NCBI RefSeq assembly: GCF_039414295.1
Contig: NZ_JBCITM010000008.1
Location: 62,001-126,000 of the forward strand
DNA from: Anoxynatronum sibiricum
GTDB taxonomy: Bacteria; Bacillota; Clostridia; Peptostreptococcales; Tindalliaceae
Length of the DNA stretch: 64,000 bases
Reading direction: 5' to 3'
Notes under the pieces: generated by a model
Database searches by the model: none
What the model saw: only the letters and a program-made list of their open reading frames with translations
What the model was told of the DNA's origin: nothing
Shown here: positions 41,495 through 50,192 of the stretch, one piece after another
Position numbering within the stretch: the stretch's first letter is position 1
How the letters are laid out: every line of letters begins with the position of its first letter
Position numbers and translations under genes: made by a program

Positions 41495-42096
41495 TGGCTC
41501 AGCTCCCCAAAGTTTTTAATCATGTTCAGGCCCACGTCGCTGCTCTTTTCCGGGTGAAACTGGAGGCCAAAAATATGTCCCCGTTGCACCACCGCCGGCA
41601 GCATGATGCCATAGTCGGTGACCGCCATCATTTCACCGGCGTCGCAGCCATTGGCGAAATAGGAATGAACAAAATACACATGGTCCCCGTCCCTGGTGCC
41701 TTTGAGAAGGGGGGAGTTCTGAAGAATGGACAGCTGATTCCAACCCATATGGGGAATTTTCACCCCGGCAGGAATCCGTTCAATGCAGCCTTTCAACAAC
41801 CCCAGCCCTTCGCATCGGTCCCCTTCAAAGCCTTCTTCAAAAAGAACCTGCATGCCCAGGCAAATGCCCAGCAGCGGCTTGCCTGCAGCAGCGTACGCTT
41901 TCAGAGGGTCAACAAACCCCCGCTCCTTCAAATATGTCATGGCATCGGGAAAAGCACCCACACCGGGAATCACCAGACCCGACACCTTGTTCAGCATCTC
42001 CGGGTCATCACTCACCAGTGCTTCAAAACCCATGAGCTGAAAGGCTTTTTCCACGCTGCGAAGATTACCCATGCCGTAGTCCACAATTCCGATCAT
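41488..42096 (-). CDS. hisH: Imidazole glycerol phosphate synthase, glutamine amidotransferase subunit
   Basis: This 202-residue class I amidotransferase supplies ammonia to HisF. MIGIVDYGMGNLRSVEKAF at the start, the nucleophile Cys in LLGICLGMQVLFE and the His-Glu pair in GLQFHPEKSSDVG are all visible. I chose the ATG at 42094-42096, with AAAGGGTGA upstream; the longer frame overlaps non-coding spacer. Between hisB and hisA in the operon. Confidence 0.97.
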   Translation of the reverse strand: MIGIVDYGMGNLRSVEKAFQLMGFEALVSDDPEMLNKVSGLVIPGVGAFPDAMTYLKERGFVDPLKAYAAAGKPLLGICLGMQVLFEEGFEGDRCEGLGLLKGCIERIPAGVKIPHMGWNQLSILQNSPLLKGTRDGDHVYFVHSYFANGCDAGEMMAVTDYGIMLPAVVQRGHIFGLQFHPEKSSDVGLNMIKNFGELSQC

Positions 42097-42188
42097 ACTG
42101 TTATCACCCTTTCCTTTCTCACAGGCTGTTGTTTCATTTGTCGCCACGACACGTTTCTTTTTTTGCTTTGTTGATAAGCAAGACCTTC

Positions 42189-42782
42189 TTACAAACTTTC
42201 TTTGGTACTCATGGGCCCCTGAATCCGTTTATCAATCCGGGTAGCCTGATCAATGGCGCGGCCAAAGGCCTTGAAGAGGGTTTCGATGATATGATGATCG
42301 TTTTTCCCATAAAGAGTGGTCATGTGAAGGGTAATACCGCCATGCACTGCCACTGCCCTGAAAAATTCCTCCACCAGCTGCACATCAAAGTCGCCGGTGG
42401 TGTGGGCCGTGAAGGTGACGTCAAAGTGCAGGAAGGCCCGGCCGGAAAAATCCAGGATGACCCGGGACAGCGCCTCGTCCATGGGGGTATACACCGAGGC
42501 ATACCGCACCATACCTGTTTTGTCTCCCACAGCCTGGGCCAAGGCCTGCCCCAGCACAATGCCCACATCTTCAACCGTGTGATGATCGTCCACGTGAACA
42601 TCACCCTCTGCCCGAATACTCAGATCCACAAGCCCATGGCGGGCCACCTGGTGCAGCATGTGGTCAAAAAATCCCACGCCGGTGGCAATGTCACTTTTTC
42701 CTGTCCCGTCCACATTCACTTTAACGCCAATGTCTGTCTCAACAGTTCGTCGATTAACCGCTGCAATTCGTTTCACGCCCAT
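42189..42782 (-). CDS. hisB: Imidazoleglycerol-phosphate dehydratase
   Basis: This 197-residue monofunctional dehydratase has GFFDHMLHQVARHG and the metal-binding DDHHTVEDVGIVLGQAL, repeated in the second half as EEFFRAVAVHGGITLH and NDHHIIETLFKAFGRA. This fits the Firmicutes HisB without the phosphatase domain. The ATG at 42780-42782 starts one nt after the hisC stop codon and has a GGGAAGGG site. Confidence 0.97.
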   Translation of the reverse strand: MGVKRIAAVNRRTVETDIGVKVNVDGTGKSDIATGVGFFDHMLHQVARHGLVDLSIRAEGDVHVDDHHTVEDVGIVLGQALAQAVGDKTGMVRYASVYTPMDEALSRVILDFSGRAFLHFDVTFTAHTTGDFDVQLVEEFFRAVAVHGGITLHMTTLYGKNDHHIIETLFKAFGRAIDQATRIDKRIQGPMSTKESL

Positions 42783-42783
42783 C

Positions 42784-43959
42784 TCATCCCTTCCCCTCTT
42801 TTTCTGCCGGTTTTTCTGTTGATCGTCCTGCCGGCGGTTGAAAAACCTCCTGAAGCACCGCCAGCAGTTCCTTGTTCTCAGTTTCTGTTCCCACGGTGAT
42901 CCGCAGGCAGTTGGCCAATGCACCAGATTCGCCATAACCCCGTACCATGATGCCGCTTTCTCGGAGCCGCTGGTCCAGTTTAGCAGCCAGTGGCGTTCGA
43001 ATCAGCAGGAAATTGGCCCGGGAGGGAAAGACCCGCAGACGGTCTTCCCCCTCCTGAAGGGCCAGGGCCTTCATTTCTTTTTCCATGGTTTCCCGCCAGC
43101 CGATCACCTTCTGCAGCACTGGCTGCAGGGCATCTGCATGCTCCAAACAGATAAGGGCCGCCAGCTGATCCAGACCGCTCATGTGGTAGGGGGGTTTCAC
43201 CCGGCCCAAGGCGTCCATCATGGCCTCTGATGCCAGCGCGTACCCCGCCCGCACGCCTGCCAGCCCATAGGCCTTTGACAGGGTGCGGAGGATAATGAGC
43301 TGAGGGTAGGTATCAATGAGATCGGCAACCGTCTCGCCGTAAAATTCATAATAAGCTTCGTCAATGGCGATGACGCACCTCAGCTGGGCCAGTGATGCCA
43401 GCAGGGGGCGCAGTACTTCCGGGGCAATCACGCCGCCGGTGGGGTTATTGGGATTTGTCAAAAATACCACCTTGGGCATTGTTTCCCGGGCTTTTTCCAG
43501 AAAGGGTTCCGGCTGAAAGACAAATCCCTCTCCCAGGGGCACTCGCACAGGCTCGCCCCCGGCCATGAGGGTGTCGATTTCATACATGGAGAAGGTGGGG
43601 TCCATCACCAGCACCTGGTCTCCTGCCTCCACAAAGGCCTGAATTACCCAGCTGATGATCTGATCGGAACCCACGCCGGTGATCACCTGCTCCCGATCAA
43701 CCCCATGGAGGGCAGCCAGTTTTTCCCGCAGGGCCAGGCAGTCTGAGTCTGGGTACTGGTGAATGGGCAGGCTTTCCAACCGTTCCTGAAGAATTGGCTG
43801 AAACCGCCCGGCCAGCCAGTTATTTTCATTGGCATCCAACTTGATGCGCGGCATTGCCGGTTCGACATGGTAAGGGTTAAGGGTACGCACACTTTTCTTC
43901 AGCAATGAAAACAGTTGCTGGGCTGCTTGCGTCTGTTGATCGGTTGAGTTTTTCGTCAT
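42784..43959 (-). CDS. hisC: Histidinol-phosphate aminotransferase
   Basis: This 391-residue PLP-dependent class I/II aminotransferase has LDANENNWLAG near the N-terminus, VLVMDPTFSMYE, LTNPNNPTGGVIAPE, CVIAIDEAYYEF and the PLP Lys in LRTLSKAYGLAGVRAGYAL. It has a short N-terminal extension compared with the usual 350-370. The ATG at 43957-43959 is preferred (GGCGGTGAAG upstream); an ATG eight codons earlier is possible. Confidence 0.96.
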   Translation of the reverse strand: MTKNSTDQQTQAAQQLFSLLKKSVRTLNPYHVEPAMPRIKLDANENNWLAGRFQPILQERLESLPIHQYPDSDCLALREKLAALHGVDREQVITGVGSDQIISWVIQAFVEAGDQVLVMDPTFSMYEIDTLMAGGEPVRVPLGEGFVFQPEPFLEKARETMPKVVFLTNPNNPTGGVIAPEVLRPLLASLAQLRCVIAIDEAYYEFYGETVADLIDTYPQLIILRTLSKAYGLAGVRAGYALASEAMMDALGRVKPPYHMSGLDQLAALICLEHADALQPVLQKVIGWRETMEKEMKALALQEGEDRLRVFPSRANFLLIRTPLAAKLDQRLRESGIMVRGYGESGALANCLRITVGTETENKELLAVLQEVFQPPAGRSTEKPAEKEGKG

Positions 43960-43984
43960 GACTTCACCGCCATTTTCTCTCATA

Positions 43985-44046
43985 TTTTCTGCCGATTGTT
44001 TCTTTCTGTATTCTTTCTGTTTCTTTCTGTTTTGTTCTGTTTTATT
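43985..44046 (-). repeat. Short tandem repeat in the hisD-hisC gap
   Basis: About 60 nt made of imperfect copies of a TTTCTTTCTGT-like unit on the plus strand (AACAGAAAGAA on the minus strand), five or so in a row, directly before the hisC start region. The purine-rich mRNA would be unstructured. It may be a slippage-prone spacer; no function is visible. Confidence 0.6.
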
Positions 44047-45345
44047 CTATTTCATGCGAACCGCCACTGCCTGTTTGTGGGCCTGAAAGCCTTCCCGTTC
44101 TGCCAGGAGCATGATGTCATCCGCCGCTTCAGCCAGACGTTCCCGGCTGTAATAGATGAGACTGCTCTTTTTCACAAAATCCTCCACGGTGAGGGGTGAA
44201 GCAAATCGGGCGGTGCCGCCGGTGGGCAGCACATGGTTGGGGCCGGCCAGGTAGTCCCCCAGGGGTTCCGGTGAGTAGTGCCCCAGAAAAATCGCCCCTG
44301 CATGGCGGATGGCCGGTACCAGTTCAAAGGGATTGGCCACGCAGAGTTCCAGATGCTCCGGTGCCAGGTCATTGGCCAGGGCCGCTGCCTCTGCCAGGGT
44401 TTCTGTCACCCAGATGCCTCCAAAACGCTCGAGGGATTCCCGGGCAATGGCTTCTCTTTCCAGCTGCACCACCTGCTTTTCCAGCTCCTGGGCCACGGCT
44501 TCTCCCAAGGTTTGACTGGTGGTGATGCACACGGCTGAAGCCATTTCATCATGCTCTGCCTGGGAAAGCATGTCTGCCGCCACGTAAGCAGGATTGGCGG
44601 TTTCGTCGGCAATCACCAAAATCTCACTGGGGCCTGCAATCATATCGATGTCCACCTGGCCGTATACCAGTTGCTTGGCCATGGCCACATACTGGTTTCC
44701 CGGACCGGTGATTTTATCCACCCGGGGGATGGTGGCAGTGCCATAGGCCAGAGCTGCCACTGCCTGAGCGCCGCCCATTTTGTAGATTTCAGTCACTCCC
44801 GCCACCCGGGCGGCAGCCAAAATCACCGGGGCAATGGTGCCGTCAGGGCCGGGAGGCGTTGCCATCACAATGCGGGGTACTCCTGCCACCCGGGCAGGCA
44901 CCACGTTCATCAACACCGACGAAGGGTAGGCCGCCTTGCCTCCAGGCACATACACCCCAGCCACATCCAGAGGGGTGACCTTCTGGCCCAGCCAGATGCC
45001 CTCCTGGGGATTTTCAAACCAGGATTCCTGCCGCTGTTTCTGATGGAAGGCAGTGATTTTCCCACAGGCAGTCTCCAGGGCCTGGCGATAGGGTTCGTCC
45101 ACCGCCTGCCAGGCGGCTTCCATCTCTTCCTCCGTTACCCGAAGGGTTTCCGGCGTTAAAGCAGCCTTGTCAAATCGGGCGGTGTAGTCCAGCAGGGCTT
45201 CGTCTCCTTTTTCCTTCACCGCGGCAATGATCTCCCTGGCAACGACCTCTGTCTGTCGGTCATAACCGGCCTGCCGGTCCCGAAGTTCCTGTATCACAAT
45301 CTCCCGCCGGGAGGGGTCCCAGCTTTTGACGGGTAGTTGGTTCAT
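44047..45345 (-). CDS. hisD: Histidinol dehydrogenase
   Basis: This 432-residue zinc enzyme carries out the last two steps of histidine synthesis. VYVPGGKAAYPSSVLM, KITGPGNQYVAMAKQ, DMIAGPSEILVIAD, AEHDEMASAVCITTS (zinc ligands) and NHVLPTGGTARFASPL are standard family segments. I prefer the ATG at 45343-45345, with AAGGA eight nt upstream; GTG/ATG starts up to six codons earlier exist. A gap of about 138 nt with repeats separates it from hisG. Confidence 0.97.
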   Translation of the reverse strand: MNQLPVKSWDPSRREIVIQELRDRQAGYDRQTEVVAREIIAAVKEKGDEALLDYTARFDKAALTPETLRVTEEEMEAAWQAVDEPYRQALETACGKITAFHQKQRQESWFENPQEGIWLGQKVTPLDVAGVYVPGGKAAYPSSVLMNVVPARVAGVPRIVMATPPGPDGTIAPVILAAARVAGVTEIYKMGGAQAVAALAYGTATIPRVDKITGPGNQYVAMAKQLVYGQVDIDMIAGPSEILVIADETANPAYVAADMLSQAEHDEMASAVCITTSQTLGEAVAQELEKQVVQLEREAIARESLERFGGIWVTETLAEAAALANDLAPEHLELCVANPFELVPAIRHAGAIFLGHYSPEPLGDYLAGPNHVLPTGGTARFASPLTVEDFVKKSSLIYYSRERLAEAADDIMLLAEREGFQAHKQAVAVRMK

Positions 45346-45395
45346 CGTCGTCATCCTTGCCACATGTATTTGGGTTCATGAAGGCCACCCATCAG

Positions 45396-45436
45396 CCTGT
45401 CATGCCTGTCTGACGCGTCAATCCTGTCATACCTGT
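45396..45436. repeat. Direct repeats flanking a palindrome between hisG and hisD
   Basis: Two 14-nt copies of CCTGTCATRCCTGT (45396-45409 and 45423-45436, one G/A difference) lie 27 nt apart and flank the perfect 10-bp palindrome TGACGCGTCA (45411-45420). They lie in a 138-nt non-coding gap inside the his operon, so a protein site or an mRNA element are both possible. Confidence 0.6.
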
Positions 45437-45483
45437 TCTTTGATTCCTTGAGGGCGAATGAAGATGGTTCATGCGCCATTGCC

Positions 45484-46119
45484 TTATCGGTTCGTCAATT
45501 GCTTTTCCATCATGTCGATAAGCCGGTTCATTTCGTGACGCCGGGTCTTATAGCTGATTTTGTTCACCACCAGGCGGGCGCTGATGGGCACAATCTCCTC
45601 CAGCACCACCAGCCCGTTGGCCTTCAGGGTGTTACCGGTTTCCACAATGTCAACAATCACATCTGCCAGCCCCATGAGAGGTGCCAGCTCAACAGAACCC
45701 TGCTGGCCAATGATTTCCACCGACTGACCCCGGCCTTCAAAGTATTCCCGGGCAATGCGGGGGTACTTACTGGCCACCCGCAGGTGTTTTTTAGGTGTGG
45801 CCGCCATTTCCGGAGGTCCTGCCACTGCCATGCGGCAGCGGCCAAAGCCCAGGTCCAGCACTTCATATACCGGCTTGGGATCTTCCAGTAGTACGTCCTT
45901 GCCCACCACTCCCAGGTCGGCCACGCCGTATTCCACGTAAGTGGCCACATCGGGGCCTTTTAGCAGAATCAGATCCAGGGGAAACTGGGGTACCTGAAGA
46001 ATCAGTTTTCGGGAGGGCTTGCGCACCGGCTCCATGTCAAGACCGGCGGCTTCCAGCAGGTTCACGGTATCTTTTTCCAGACGGCCCTTGGTGAGGGCCA
46101 TGCGGGGATTTTCATTCAT
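45484..46119 (-). CDS. hisG: ATP phosphoribosyltransferase, short catalytic form
   Basis: This 211-residue first enzyme of histidine synthesis is the short (HisG-S) form without the C-terminal regulatory domain, which explains the hisZ gene next to it. MALTKGRLEKDTVNLLEAAGL, YGVADLGVVGKDVL and the PRPP loop VDIVETGNTLKANGL are visible. Its ATG overlaps the hisZ stop by 4 nt. Confidence 0.97.
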   Translation of the reverse strand: MNENPRMALTKGRLEKDTVNLLEAAGLDMEPVRKPSRKLILQVPQFPLDLILLKGPDVATYVEYGVADLGVVGKDVLLEDPKPVYEVLDLGFGRCRMAVAGPPEMAATPKKHLRVASKYPRIAREYFEGRGQSVEIIGQQGSVELAPLMGLADVIVDIVETGNTLKANGLVVLEEIVPISARLVVNKISYKTRRHEMNRLIDMMEKQLTNR

Positions 46120-47363
46120 TGGGTCACTTCCTTCATCATGGCGTCAGTGAGGCGGGCAGGGTCAATGCACTCCACCCTGCCGTCGGGATGGATGCGCACC
46201 AGCTCATCCACCTGGCGTTTCTTCATATAGGCCCGCACATCATCGGCGGTTTTCAGCAGGCAGAATTCCACGATGTCGTCCTGCTGCCGCAGTTGACCCA
46301 TGGCCTCTCCCACGGTTCCCCGGGGAGTGTCACAGGCCAGCACCAGCACATGTCGACGCTTGGGAACCTGAAGCTGTTCCTGGATTTTCAGGGCCTTGGT
46401 GATTTTATGAATCACCAGGGCAAAGCCGGTGGCAGGACAGTCCATGCCAAAATTACCCAACAGCGCATCATAACGGCCGCCGCTGAGGAGCACCGTGCCC
46501 AGATCCCGGGTGAAGCCCTTAAAAATAATGCCGGTATAGTAATCCAACTGATTTACCATGCCCAGGTCGATGCCCAGATACTGGTCAAGACCGTAGTCTG
46601 CCACCAATGCGATGGTGGCCTGCAGCTCTGCCAGAGCTTCACCCATTTCAGGGGTTTGGGGGTGCTGGGCCAGGGCTGCCTTTACTTCCTCCTGGGTGCC
46701 AAAAAGACGGGGCAGCCGGGTCAAAAGATTGCCGTAGCCGCCGTTGATGCCGTACTCCCGGGCCAGCTCTTGGAGGCCGGTGACGTTTTTCTCCTCCAGC
46801 AGGGTCACGACAGCTTCCTGCTGATCAGCCGTCAGCTTCAGCTGCCGAAAAAGAGCTTTCAGATACTTCACAGAACCCAGCTCCACGGTGATATGCTGAA
46901 GTCCCAAACCTTTTAACGTTTCAATGGCAGTGACCAGCACTTCTGCGTCCCCTTTGGCAGTGGTGACACCGAAGAGCTCAATGCCCGCCTGGCGAAATTC
47001 CCTCTTTTTCCCTGCCTGCTCCTGGTCAATGCGAAACACATCTGCCACATAGCACAGCTTAAGGGGATAGACAAAATCCCGCATTTTGGTGGCCACCACC
47101 CGGGCCATGGGAATGGTGCAGTCGGGTCGCAGCACTAAAATTCTGCCGTCGGCATCAATGAGCTTGAACATTTTATCTCCGTCTGCCAGCACTTCCGGCC
47201 GGGTGAACAGATCGTAATATTCCAGTGCCGGGCTGCTGACTTCCATGTATCCCCATTGGGTAAAGGTCTCCATGATCTGATTTTCGATGACCCGTCGCAG
47301 CAGGCAGTCGTCGATGAGCAGGTCCTGAACCCCCTGGGGCAGAAACACTTTTCGCTGGTTCAC
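46116..47363 (-). CDS. hisZ: ATP phosphoribosyltransferase regulatory subunit
   Basis: This 415-residue HisRS-like protein lacks aminoacylation function and activates short HisG with histidine feedback. GVQDLLIDDCLLRRVIEN, VLADGDKMFKLIDADGRILVLRPDCTIPMARV and DYYTGIIFKGFTRDLGTVLLSGGRYDALL follow the class II synthetase core. A GTG start (47361-47363) sits behind AAGGAGG. It heads the his operon, about 150 nt downstream of a near-consensus promoter. Confidence 0.95.
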   Translation of the reverse strand: MNQRKVFLPQGVQDLLIDDCLLRRVIENQIMETFTQWGYMEVSSPALEYYDLFTRPEVLADGDKMFKLIDADGRILVLRPDCTIPMARVVATKMRDFVYPLKLCYVADVFRIDQEQAGKKREFRQAGIELFGVTTAKGDAEVLVTAIETLKGLGLQHITVELGSVKYLKALFRQLKLTADQQEAVVTLLEEKNVTGLQELAREYGINGGYGNLLTRLPRLFGTQEEVKAALAQHPQTPEMGEALAELQATIALVADYGLDQYLGIDLGMVNQLDYYTGIIFKGFTRDLGTVLLSGGRYDALLGNFGMDCPATGFALVIHKITKALKIQEQLQVPKRRHVLVLACDTPRGTVGEAMGQLRQQDDIVEFCLLKTADDVRAYMKKRQVDELVRIHPDGRVECIDPARLTDAMMKEVTQ

Positions 47364-47516
47364 GCTTTTTCCTCCTTCTGATGCAAGGTGCCTGTTACAG
47401 TTCCCTGCGTTTTTATGTCAGGGCCGGTTTCAGAGACGTCTGGCCCGATGGATGAACTCACTTCGATCCCATCGCTTTATTGCGCTAAAGCAATAGAGTG
47501 GTAAAGCAAGAATCTT
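47364..47516 (-). promoter_or_regulatory. Leader of the his operon mRNA
   Basis: The leader of about 150 nt can form TATTGC/GCAATA, CGATGG/CCATCG and GGGCC/GGCCC hairpins. I found no T-box motif (AGGGTGGNACCGCG type), no His-rich leader peptide and no T-run after a hairpin, so control by attenuation is not supported. Confidence 0.4.
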
Positions 47517-47522
47517 TTTCCT

Positions 47523-47551
47523 ATTCTAATGGTTTGATACCCTTCTGTCAA
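47523..47551 (-). promoter_or_regulatory. Promoter of the his operon
   Basis: Minus strand TTGACA (47546-47551), exactly 17 nt spacer, TAGAAT (47523-47528): a near-consensus sigma-A promoter that starts near 47516, just downstream of the trkH terminator. Confidence 0.88.
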
Positions 47552-47563
47552 GGAAAAAAGCGT

Positions 47564-47584
47564 AAAAAAATGCCCCGAAGGGCA
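47564..47584 (-). terminator. Intrinsic terminator of the potassium-uptake operon
   Basis: A compact stem TGCCC (47571-47575) / GGGCA (47580-47584) with a CGAA loop is followed on the minus strand by seven T (plus A47564-47570). It lies 40 nt past the trkH stop. Confidence 0.88.
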
Positions 47585-47624
47585 GGTAACAATTATCAGT
47601 CATATTCATTTCCTGCGTTACGCA

Positions 47625-49100
47625 TTAATGGGTGATATGATATCGAACATCTTTCACGACTTTCAGCAAGACAATGAACATGACGACTAATTCCAGTCTT
47701 CCCAGCAGCATACCCGCAATTTGCGTCCATAAGACGACCAGTGGCAGGTCGGGTGAAGTCACTCCAATGGAAAGTCCCACCGTTCCCAAAGTGGAGGCAA
47801 ACTCAAAAAGGGCCTCAGCAAGGGGGATACCATGAATGGCCATCACCATCACTCCCGCCAGATAAGTCAGCAGGTATAACATAAAAAAGGTTTGCAATTC
47901 GTTCATGTGCCTGGAATCCACATAAAAAGGACCGTCAGGCCGATAAACCGGTCTGGTGCGCACAGCACTTGGGGGTAAAAAATAACCTTGAAGCTGCCAC
48001 TTCAATGATTTCAGCAAAACCGCCCCCCGATAGAGTTTCAGTCCTCCGGCGGTCGAGCCGGTTCCACCGCCAACGATCATCAGCACCACCATCAACAGCA
48101 CCAGTCCCGGCGACCACTGGTCATAGGCAACCGTGGAGAAGCCCGTGGTGGAAATAGCTGTTGTTGCCTGAAAAATGGCAATACGAAAACTGTCAGAGAC
48201 AGAGAAATACATGGTTTTCAGCAACAGATACGCCATCAAAGGAATGCTGGCAAAAATCCAAATGGTCATGAAACGAATTTCAGTGATTCTTGTAAACTTA
48301 GCGAATCCACCCCTGAGCAGTACATAATGAGCGGCAAAATTGGTGGTACCCAGCAGCATGAGTACAATGGATACCACTTCGATGGCCAGGCTTCCGTAAG
48401 CGCCAATGCTGTCTGTTTCAGTGGAAAATCCCCCCGTAGAAAGGGCGGCAAAAGCATGATTAATTGCATCAAACCAGGGCATTCCCGCCAAAAGGTAGAG
48501 GATCACGCCGGTCAGACAATAAGCACTGTAGATCATCATGATCATCTTGGCTGACTTGGTCACATTCGGTAACAGCCGGTCCGATCGCCCTTCAGCGCTG
48601 TACAGTTCAATTCCCTGTGGTCCAATAATGGCCGTCAGCATGACCACCGCAATACCGGCACCTCCAAAAAACTGGATCAAGCTGCGCCATAAAAGAAAAA
48701 TAGGTGGCGTTTCTGCTACATTCATCACCGAAAGTCCCGTGGTAGTCCAGCCACTGGTCGATTCAAAGATCGCCTGGGTAAAGGTAAGCTGCCGGGAAAG
48801 CAGAAAGGGGATTGCCGAAAAAAGAATCACCAGCACCCAAGAGAGTACCACGATCAATCCCCCATCCTTAAAGGTCAGCAATGCCTCTGTTCTTTTTCCG
48901 AAAAAAATTCGCAACACCGCCCCTGCAGCAAATGTTGCCGTACCACTGATCAGGAAAACGACCGTTTCCTCCAAATGAGCCAGCGGGGTCAACACCAACA
49001 GCGTTGGCAGTAAAAAAAGTAAAGCCGCTCCCATCAAAATCGTACCACAGGTATGCATCACTAGAAAATATTGCTGTCGAAGTTCTTCTTGATAGCGCAT
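47625..49100 (-). CDS. trkH: Potassium uptake protein TrkH/KtrB
   Basis: This 491-residue ion-conducting membrane subunit has four M1-P-M2 repeats, visible as pore loops STSGWTTTGLSVMN, FAALSTGGFSTE, ATTAISTTGFSTVAYD and STLGTVGLSIGV, each with the filter Gly. The N-terminal extra helices favour TrkH-like length, but Firmicutes KtrB is possible. It is the last gene of an operon with RCK regulators; the upstream TrkA stop is 2 nt away. Confidence 0.95.
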   Translation of the reverse strand: MRYQEELRQQYFLVMHTCGTILMGAALLFLLPTLLVLTPLAHLEETVVFLISGTATFAAGAVLRIFFGKRTEALLTFKDGGLIVVLSWVLVILFSAIPFLLSRQLTFTQAIFESTSGWTTTGLSVMNVAETPPIFLLWRSLIQFFGGAGIAVVMLTAIIGPQGIELYSAEGRSDRLLPNVTKSAKMIMMIYSAYCLTGVILYLLAGMPWFDAINHAFAALSTGGFSTETDSIGAYGSLAIEVVSIVLMLLGTTNFAAHYVLLRGGFAKFTRITEIRFMTIWIFASIPLMAYLLLKTMYFSVSDSFRIAIFQATTAISTTGFSTVAYDQWSPGLVLLMVVLMIVGGGTGSTAGGLKLYRGAVLLKSLKWQLQGYFLPPSAVRTRPVYRPDGPFYVDSRHMNELQTFFMLYLLTYLAGVMVMAIHGIPLAEALFEFASTLGTVGLSIGVTSPDLPLVVLWTQIAGMLLGRLELVVMFIVLLKVVKDVRYHITH

Positions 49101-49101
49101 G

Positions 49102-49767
49102 TCAGGTCAACCTTCCCCTTATTGTCTTAAGTACTTCCGACTGATATTTGGGCAGGCATATGATAATCAGCCGGTCTCCCACCTCCAACCGGGTGGCTCC
49201 GCCGGGAATAATAGCCTCCTGACCTCTCAAAACACAGCCGATGTTGGACTGAGCAGGAAAAGAGGCTTCCTGAACGGTGTTTCCCACCACACGGTCATCG
49301 ACCTTCAACTCAATCTCCATCAGACTGACCTTCCCTTCTTCTATGGGACTCAGGTTGCTGATGTCATCCAGAAACAAACGCTGCTCAATGAGATCGGTAA
49401 TCATCTCCACAGTACTGACCACTGTCTGAACCCCCAGCTTCTGAAAAGTTAACCGATTGGCAGGATCATTGACCAGCGCCAGACTTTTGGGCACACCATA
49501 CACCTTTGAAGCCAGCTGGCAGATCACCAGATTGTCTGGATCTTTGGAAGTGAGCGCCAGAATCAGATCGCATCGGGTGATACCTGCATCCTGAAGCAGA
49601 TAGGGCCTGGTGCCATCGCCCTGAATGACCAGTGCCTGATGATCCCGGGCAAGCCTGGTACATACTTCTGGGTCTTCTTCAATTAGAGTCAGATCATGGC
49701 CTTTTGAAATCATGGATTTTGCCAGAAAATGGGTTTTATGACCGCCTCCCACCACGAAGATGTTCAT
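49102..49767 (-). CDS. TrkA-type RCK regulator (RCK_N + RCK_C)
   Basis: This 221-residue cytoplasmic NAD/ATP-binding gate subunit has the Rossmann half MNIFVVGGGHKTHFLAKSM (GxGxxx pattern slightly altered: GGGHKT), LIEEDPEVC with the ribose-binding acidic residue, and QGDGTRPYLLQDAGI. An RCK_C (TrkA_C) domain follows from about residue 140 (SLMEIELKVDDRVVG...LEVGDRLIIICLP). It lies directly upstream of trkH and overlaps the preceding RCK gene by 4 nt. Confidence 0.9.
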   Translation of the reverse strand: MNIFVVGGGHKTHFLAKSMISKGHDLTLIEEDPEVCTRLARDHQALVIQGDGTRPYLLQDAGITRCDLILALTSKDPDNLVICQLASKVYGVPKSLALVNDPANRLTFQKLGVQTVVSTVEMITDLIEQRLFLDDISNLSPIEEGKVSLMEIELKVDDRVVGNTVQEASFPAQSNIGCVLRGQEAIIPGGATRLEVGDRLIIICLPKYQSEVLKTIRGRLT

Positions 49768-50192
49768 GGCAAAGTCACTCCTTCCTGACTGCCCAGTGCC
49801 TGACTGAAGGCTTCTGCTGCCAGTAGTGTGGTGCAGATAGTGGTGATCCCTGTTCCTTCGTAAATTTTTGCCCTGGACGGGTCGTATATGCGCAGCATCA
49901 CTTCCGGCACCTGATGAATTTCCCGGGCTATCTGGGCAATCATGATATTGGTATTATCATCGTCAGTAGTGGCCACCAGCACGTCTGCCTGGTCAATTTT
50001 TGCTCTCAGAAGTGTGTCTTGTTCCACTGCATCTGCTTCAATGGTGAACCCACTATACTCTTCTGATAATCTGGAAAAAGCCGTTGCATCCTTGTCGATC
50101 ATCACCAGGCTGTTGCGACTTCTGGTAAACATTTTAGCCACATGGGCACCCAGCCGACCACAACCGACAATAATAATGTACTTATCTTTCAT
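49764..50192 (-). CDS. TrkA-type RCK_N regulator, single domain
   Basis: This 142-residue Rossmann domain alone has KYIIIVGCGRLGAHVAKMF (intact GxGxxG), VMIDKDATAF, EADAVEQDTLLRAKIDQADVLVATTDDDNTN and MLRIYDPSRAKIYEGTGITTI. No RCK_C domain follows, so with the next gene it may form a hetero-oligomeric gating ring. It overlaps the TPR response regulator gene by 11 nt. The start is the ATG at 50190-50192, with AGGA upstream. Confidence 0.88.
   Translation of the reverse strand: MKDKYIIIVGCGRLGAHVAKMFTRSRNSLVMIDKDATAFSRLSEEYSGFTIEADAVEQDTLLRAKIDQADVLVATTDDDNTNIMIAQIAREIHQVPEVMLRIYDPSRAKIYEGTGITTICTTLLAAEAFSQALGSQEGVTLP

Noticed and set aside
47364..47516. T-box riboswitch or His leader peptide before hisZ
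   Set aside because: No T-box sequence, no run of His codons and no terminator/antiterminator pair can be seen in the leader.
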